From Bacillota bacterium (GTDB lineage: Bacteria > Bacillota > Clostridia > Peptostreptococcales > Anaerovoracaceae), in the NCBI GenBank assembly GCA_029266295.1, contig JAQSXD010000113.1:1-9416 (forward strand): a DNA stretch of 9,416 bases, in the 5' to 3' direction. Both the position numbers and the translations under genes were made by a program. A model generated the notes under the pieces. That model had not been told where the DNA came from, did no database searches, and saw nothing but the letters and a program-made list of their open reading frames with translations. This document shows positions 5,729 to 9,416 of the stretch, one piece after another (the first letter of the stretch is position 1; each line of letters opens with the position of its first letter).

Positions 5729-6274
5729 ATGAAGAAGTTTGTTGTGGTATTGATGGTCGTACTGTCCATACTATTTAGCACAGTCACTGCCAATGCAGCG
5801 GCAGACCCGAATGTGATGCTGGTAAATCCTGCATCTCTCAGCACCGTATATTCGAATAATCTCCTGATTTCCGTGAAGCTGACCCAGCCCAGAAAGATCA
5901 AAGTGACACTGTACGAGCAGAAGCAGATTGTTAACGGCACTCCTACGGCGGTCAACATCAGTAGCCTGACCGTTTCCAACGGTTCCGTGAATTCCGCAAA
6001 TTTAAAACCGTACACGATTGGTATTCCCGGTGAATTTATTAGCACCAATAATCTGAGCTTTTACACAAAGCAGGTCACCGACCTCAAGCCAGGCCTGTAT
6101 CAGATCAAGATTGACACCCTCGACGCCACTACCGGCGCGCAGCTATATTCGAGCAACAGCTATTTTGCAGTAAAGGAAAAGACAGAGGAGGCAGATACAA
6201 AAATCTTTGAAACACCGCAGTCCGGAACCATGCAGTTTCTGCAAAATTTGCTGAAAACCATATTTGGAGATTAA
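5729..6274 (+). CDS. Small secreted protein of unknown function at the head of the walHIJ cluster
   Basis: The product has 181 residues, with a typical signal peptide (MKK, hydrophobic core about 4-19, likely cleavage after ANA near residue 23). There is no lipobox cysteine and no second membrane helix, so it is probably released or trapped in the wall. The mature part is rich in Ser, Thr, Asn and Val, with predicted-looking strands such as LLISVKLTQPRKIKVTLYE and GLYQIKIDTLD, suggesting a beta-sandwich (Ig/FnIII-like). The C-terminal 30 residues are acidic, then amphipathic. I do not recognise the family. The walH-like gene begins 11 bp after its stop, and its ribosome binding site overlaps that stop, so the two are probably translated as a coupled pair. 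Context suggests a role at the cell envelope, perhaps with the WalH/WalI ectodomains; this is inference. Confidence 0.85.
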   Translation: MKKFVVVLMVVLSILFSTVTANAAADPNVMLVNPASLSTVYSNNLLISVKLTQPRKIKVTLYEQKQIVNGTPTAVNISSLTVSNGSVNSANLKPYTIGIPGEFISTNNLSFYTKQVTDLKPGLYQIKIDTLDATTGAQLYSSNSYFAVKEKTEEADTKIFETPQSGTMQFLQNLLKTIFGD

Positions 6275-6285
6275 GGACGGCATAG

Positions 6286-7767
6286 ATGATGTCTAGGTCT
6301 ACGATAGAAAAAGTTAAGAATATCAGTCTAGTAGCATTGTTTTTTTCAACAGTGCTACTATTATATTTTTTTTGGGGTAATATATCCTTTGACAGGATAG
6401 GCCTTACCGGCAGTACCGATATCAGTGACGTGCCAAAAGCAGAGCTCGTGGTAAAGCCGGACAAGATCGTAATAAATTTTGGCAATAATAATTATACCGT
6501 TATTACGTCGCGAAGCACAGCGATCTGGTATGACCCTGCCTACACGGATAGTATGGCGGGAGAATTTAATTCCTTTGGTCAGGCAGGGGACATTCTGGTC
6601 GAGGAGATTACTTACGATAAATATGAGACCGTAACAAAATATCGCTCCATTTGGACGGAATTCGCGTATGACATCCCAATGGCAGATTTTTGTACGATTT
6701 TTGATATTAAAAAACCGTCCGGCTATGATGGAATTGAAACGGTAACCGCGGTTGGGTATTCCACTGCTGTTGACAAAAGTATTTTTATCTACGATGGAAA
6801 AAACCATAAATATTATCGCTTAGTAGCGGACAGCAGCAAGGCAAACAGCGCTGATTTTGCAAAGCTGATTTCAAAGGCAGAGGGACAGGGCTATACCAGT
6901 TATTATCCAGTAAGTGTCATTCTTGGCGATAGCGTAGTAAACAGCACTTTGCTGGTGCCTGATTCCGTCGCGACCAATCTCAATGATTTTTCTTTCCGCC
7001 AAGATACCTATCCAAATGAAACCGCGAAAATTACTTCTATCGCAAAGAATTTCTTTGGCAACTTGGATTTTGTACGTACGATTACAGAAGATAAGGGTAC
7101 CGTGATCTATATGTACGGCTACGGCCAAAATGTATTGATTGTCAACACAGACGGAAGCATAGAATACAAAGAAGAGCAGGTGAGCGGCAGCCCCCAGCCG
7201 AATTTTCTGGATGCATTGAATCTGGCGATGCAGTATGTTGAAGAACACGGAACTTGGAAGTCTCTGAACGGAGCCAAGCTTACACCGTATCTGAAAGATG
7301 TGACGGTAAACCCTAATAAGAAAAGAGGGTATCAGTTTGTTTTCGGGATGGAGATCAACGGAAACCGTCTGTTCTACGAAGATGGTGATCCGATTGTCAT
7401 TACCGTTACTTCCGGTCAGGTGACCTACTATAAAAGAAATATGATTGACTTTGATCAGGAGGCGCTTTCTTCCATGGAAACTTATTCACCAGAAAGCGCG
7501 TATTCATCGGTGAACCTCATCGCGCAAAATTATCAGTATATCTACAATGTTCTTCTGCAGACAGAGCTGATAAGCACAGCTGTAGCACCAGACGATATGT
7601 TTGAAACCATCGCAGCGATGGTAACAAATATGCAGACAGGGTATTTACGGCTTGCTGACACAGGAATTACGGAGATTCAGCCGGTATGGATCGTATCGGT
7701 AGAAGATGTGAAGATCTATTTTGATCTGTATACCGCACAGCCGCTAAGCTATTCCAAAGGCAGATGA
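6286..7767 (+). CDS. walH: WalH (YycH)-like membrane-anchored regulatory protein
   Basis: The 493-residue protein has a short cytoplasmic N-terminus, one membrane helix (about 12-32, rich in Leu and Phe) and a large extracellular part. This layout, the length and the position directly before walI and walJ fit YycH, which in Bacillus subtilis modulates the WalK sensor kinase together with YycI through membrane contacts. The C-terminal region (about 305-493) has the alternating strand/helix pattern of the YycH/YycI folds, including a GYQFVFGMEINGNRLFYEDG hairpin and a final IQPVWIVSVEDVKIYFDLYT strand pair. Sequence similarity is too low for me to rest on motifs alone; synteny carries much of the call. 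AAGGA 8 nt upstream, overlapping the preceding TAA stop, supports ATG 6286; a second ATG follows at once (6289). Confidence 0.7.
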   Translation: MMSRSTIEKVKNISLVALFFSTVLLLYFFWGNISFDRIGLTGSTDISDVPKAELVVKPDKIVINFGNNNYTVITSRSTAIWYDPAYTDSMAGEFNSFGQAGDILVEEITYDKYETVTKYRSIWTEFAYDIPMADFCTIFDIKKPSGYDGIETVTAVGYSTAVDKSIFIYDGKNHKYYRLVADSSKANSADFAKLISKAEGQGYTSYYPVSVILGDSVVNSTLLVPDSVATNLNDFSFRQDTYPNETAKITSIAKNFFGNLDFVRTITEDKGTVIYMYGYGQNVLIVNTDGSIEYKEEQVSGSPQPNFLDALNLAMQYVEEHGTWKSLNGAKLTPYLKDVTVNPNKKRGYQFVFGMEINGNRLFYEDGDPIVITVTSGQVTYYKRNMIDFDQEALSSMETYSPESAYSSVNLIAQNYQYIYNVLLQTELISTAVAPDDMFETIAAMVTNMQTGYLRLADTGITEIQPVWIVSVEDVKIYFDLYTAQPLSYSKGR

Positions 7768-7787
7768 AATATCGGATAAGCGATATT
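7768..7787 (+). other. Short hairpin in the walH-walI gap
   Basis: AATATCG (7768-7774) and CGATATT (7781-7787) form a perfect 7-bp inverted repeat with a 6-nt loop, starting next to the walH stop in an 87-bp gap. The stem is AT-rich, and only a short AATTTT follows, so it is a weak terminator at best. It may set mRNA stability or partly attenuate walI and walJ. Confidence 0.3.
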
Positions 7788-7854
7788 AATTTTATCAATA
7801 AAGGAAAGCGTAGGCTGAAAAGGGAGATTTGTCAGCAGGAAGGGAGCAGGTATA

Positions 7855-8586
7855 ATGGACTGGACGAAAGCAAAAACCATATTGATTGTTGCACTGCTGG
7901 TAACAAATCTCGTTTTGGCCGGAGCCTACCTTTTTCAAAACATGAGATTTGAAGATGAGGCAGAGATGCAAGATGGGACCATAAAGCTTCTTGCAGCGAA
8001 AAATATTTATTTGAAAACAGAAATCCCGGAGGAGCAGCCGCGGATGCCGAAGTTGACGGTGCAGTTTGATACCATCAATGAGGACGATGTCAATGAGTTG
8101 ATTGCCAGCCAGGCTTCGCTGCCGGAGGCGGAACAGTCAGATGAAAATCTGATTACCATAACCACTCAATTTATAAAAGATTGCGGCTTGATGACAGAAA
8201 ATGTTACGTTCCACAGTATTGAGCGTTCAGGAGATGAAATCAAGGTGACCTATAAGAACTACATAGAGAATGTTGCCATTGAAGAAAGTTATATTCTGTG
8301 TACTTTAAAAGGCGGAAAAATTGTAGAGTTTCGTAGATTCTGGCTTGATCCTGTAGAAGTGAGCAATTCCGAGAAGGAAGTAATGCCGGCAAGAGCAGCA
8401 TTGGTCAAGTTTATGAGCGAAAATGCAGGGGCTGACCCAATCTACATCCAAAACATCTCTCTGGTTTTTTGGCTTGACTCAAGTGCCTTCAATGCGGAGT
8501 CTCCGGTGACAGATACTGCTTTTCCTGCATGGAAGATCCTATACAACGACAACAAGGTTCAATATGTCACCGCATGGGAGCAATGA
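7855..8586 (+). CDS. walI: WalI (YycI)-like membrane-anchored regulatory protein
   Basis: The 243-residue protein starts MDWTKAKTILI, close to the MDW(S/T)KxKTIxI opening usual in YycI proteins. A single membrane helix (about 8-26) follows directly, and the rest is extracellular. The C-terminal half (about 110-243) resembles the YycI/YycH fold, with ESYILCTLKGGKIVEFRRFW and the closing FPAWKILYNDNKVQYVTAW strands. In B. subtilis YycI and YycH form a membrane complex that restrains the WalK kinase and so tunes cell-wall turnover genes. A purine-rich stretch (GGAAGGGAGCAGG) ends 4 nt before the ATG. walH lies 87 bp upstream and walJ 77 bp downstream, all on one strand. No walK partner is encoded in the window, so any kinase contact must be with a product made elsewhere. 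Confidence 0.82.
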   Translation: MDWTKAKTILIVALLVTNLVLAGAYLFQNMRFEDEAEMQDGTIKLLAAKNIYLKTEIPEEQPRMPKLTVQFDTINEDDVNELIASQASLPEAEQSDENLITITTQFIKDCGLMTENVTFHSIERSGDEIKVTYKNYIENVAIEESYILCTLKGGKIVEFRRFWLDPVEVSNSEKEVMPARAALVKFMSENAGADPIYIQNISLVFWLDSSAFNAESPVTDTAFPAWKILYNDNKVQYVTAWEQ

Positions 8587-8663
8587 CCGAAAGTTTCTTC
8601 CCTTCAACAAACAAGGCACACACAATCATCACAATTATGATCAACAATAAGGAGAAATCAAAA

Positions 8664-9416
8664 ATGACTTTAAGCTTCTGTTCCTTTTCCAGCGGAAGCA
8701 GCGGGAACTGCTATTTGATAAAGTCTGAGACCACGGCCATTTTGGTGGATGCGGGGATCAGCGGGAAAAAAATTTTTGAAGGACTTGACATGACCAATAC
8801 GCCGAGGGAACAGCTTGCAGCTCTGCTCATAACCCATGAGCATGTGGATCACACCAAGAGTCTGCGGACGATGATGAATCGGCAGAAAACCTTAAAGGCC
8901 TATGCAAATGCCATGACCTGGAAACAGATCACCTGCCCTATCTGCGAGGAACAGAAAGGGATCTTCCAGACAGGGGACACCTTTCTGATAGGGGATATTC
9001 TGGTGAAAGCATTTCCGGTCTCCCACGATGCAGCTGAGCCTGTAGGATACACCTTTTCATCAGGAGATAAACAGATCGGAATCGTCACCGACACGGGGTG
9101 CATGAATGAGGAGATCATCGCTTCGATTATAAATACAGATATCCTGATTCTGGAAGCCAATCACGACGTAGATATGCTGAAACTGGGCAAATACCCCTGG
9201 TTTTTGAAGCAAAGGGTTCTGGGAGAAGAGGGGCATTTATCCAATGAGGCTGCAGGGGAGACCATATTGCGATTGCTGTCCGAAAGCAAGAAAGAACGGC
9301 AGGTTCTGCTGGCACACTTAAGCAGGGAAAACAACTTTCCTGAAATGGCCTACCAAACGGTTAAAAATATCCTGGAGGAAGCAGACTATTACATAGGAAA
9401 GCATTTGAAGCTCAAT
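8664..9416 (+). CDS. walJ: WalJ (YycJ) metallo-beta-lactamase-fold hydrolase, C-terminus beyond the window
   Basis: 251 codons are visible with no stop before the right edge. Known family members are about 260-270 residues, so only a short tail should be missing. AAGGAG lies 9 nt before the ATG at 8664. The N-terminus has the family's SFSSGSSGNCYLI and ILVDAGISGK motifs. The metal-binding set of the metallo-beta-lactamase fold is complete: H58-E-H60-V-D62-H63, H121 in PVSHDA, D143 in VTDTG, and H218 in LLAHLS; EANHD (164-168) and GHLSN (190-194) are also typical. YycJ proteins are cytoplasmic. The B. subtilis member has been described as a 5'-3' DNA exonuclease linked to mismatch repair, and in streptococci and staphylococci the gene is tied to wall homeostasis through the wal operon. 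It is the last gene of the walHIJ run here. Confidence 0.93.
   Translation, partial: MTLSFCSFSSGSSGNCYLIKSETTAILVDAGISGKKIFEGLDMTNTPREQLAALLITHEHVDHTKSLRTMMNRQKTLKAYANAMTWKQITCPICEEQKGIFQTGDTFLIGDILVKAFPVSHDAAEPVGYTFSSGDKQIGIVTDTGCMNEEIIASIINTDILILEANHDVDMLKLGKYPWFLKQRVLGEEGHLSNEAAGETILRLLSESKKERQVLLAHLSRENNFPEMAYQTVKNILEEADYYIGKHLKLN

Noticed and set aside
5650..6048. A 132-codon minus-strand frame over the promoter and first half of the secreted gene
   Set aside because: The opposite strand has a signal peptide and a strong ribosome binding site. This frame has no upstream site and its hydrophobicity mirrors the sense gene.
7764..7952. A 62-codon frame starting at an ATGA overlap with the walH stop
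   Set aside because: It overlaps the well-supported start and membrane helix of walI by about 100 bp in another frame, has no clear ribosome binding site and no recognisable domain.
8621..8645. ATCAT-N7-ATGAT inverted repeat in the walI-walJ gap
   Set aside because: The arms are only 5 bp, AT-rich and without a T-run, which is common by chance in such sequence.

Overview
The window looks like a chromosomal segment from a moderately AT-rich low-GC Gram-positive bacterium, most likely a member of the Clostridia. The reasons are the strong AGGAGG-type ribosome binding sites, a TTG start, and the YycH/YycI/YycJ (WalH/WalI/WalJ) gene set, which is typical of Firmicutes. No tRNA, rRNA, CRISPR array, insertion sequence or phage gene was seen.

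The left part (about 1-5405) is read entirely on the minus strand. In order of transcription it holds a type I ribonuclease H (rnhA), a 7TM-DISM sensor histidine kinase with an extracellular jelly-roll-like sensor region, a response regulator with an SARP/BTAD-type output half, a strong intrinsic terminator, and a secreted beta-propeller plus fibronectin-III protein that runs off the left edge. The kinase and regulator are clearly a pair. The secreted protein may be a target, but that rests on position only.

A 323-bp divergent intergenic region (5406-5728) separates this block from the right part. It carries a 21-bp tandem repeat that duplicates an extended -10 box, four copies of a TTATGCNNTAA motif, and foldable sequence that may be an RNA leader or small RNA. 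I could not assign it to any riboswitch class I know.

The right part (5729-9416) is read on the plus strand. A secreted 181-residue protein of unknown function is followed by WalH-like and WalI-like single-pass membrane proteins and the metallo-beta-lactamase-fold protein WalJ, which is cut by the right edge. In Bacillus and relatives walH-walI-walJ follow walR-walK, the essential cell-wall two-component system. Here no walRK precedes them: the head of the run is the small secreted gene, and upstream of that transcription diverges.

The most interesting points are the uncoupled walHIJ module with its extra secreted gene, the repeat-rich intergenic region, a second 21-bp-period direct repeat just upstream of the kinase-SARP operon that could be an operator, and an RNase HI with about 30 extra residues between its conserved histidine and its last catalytic aspartate.
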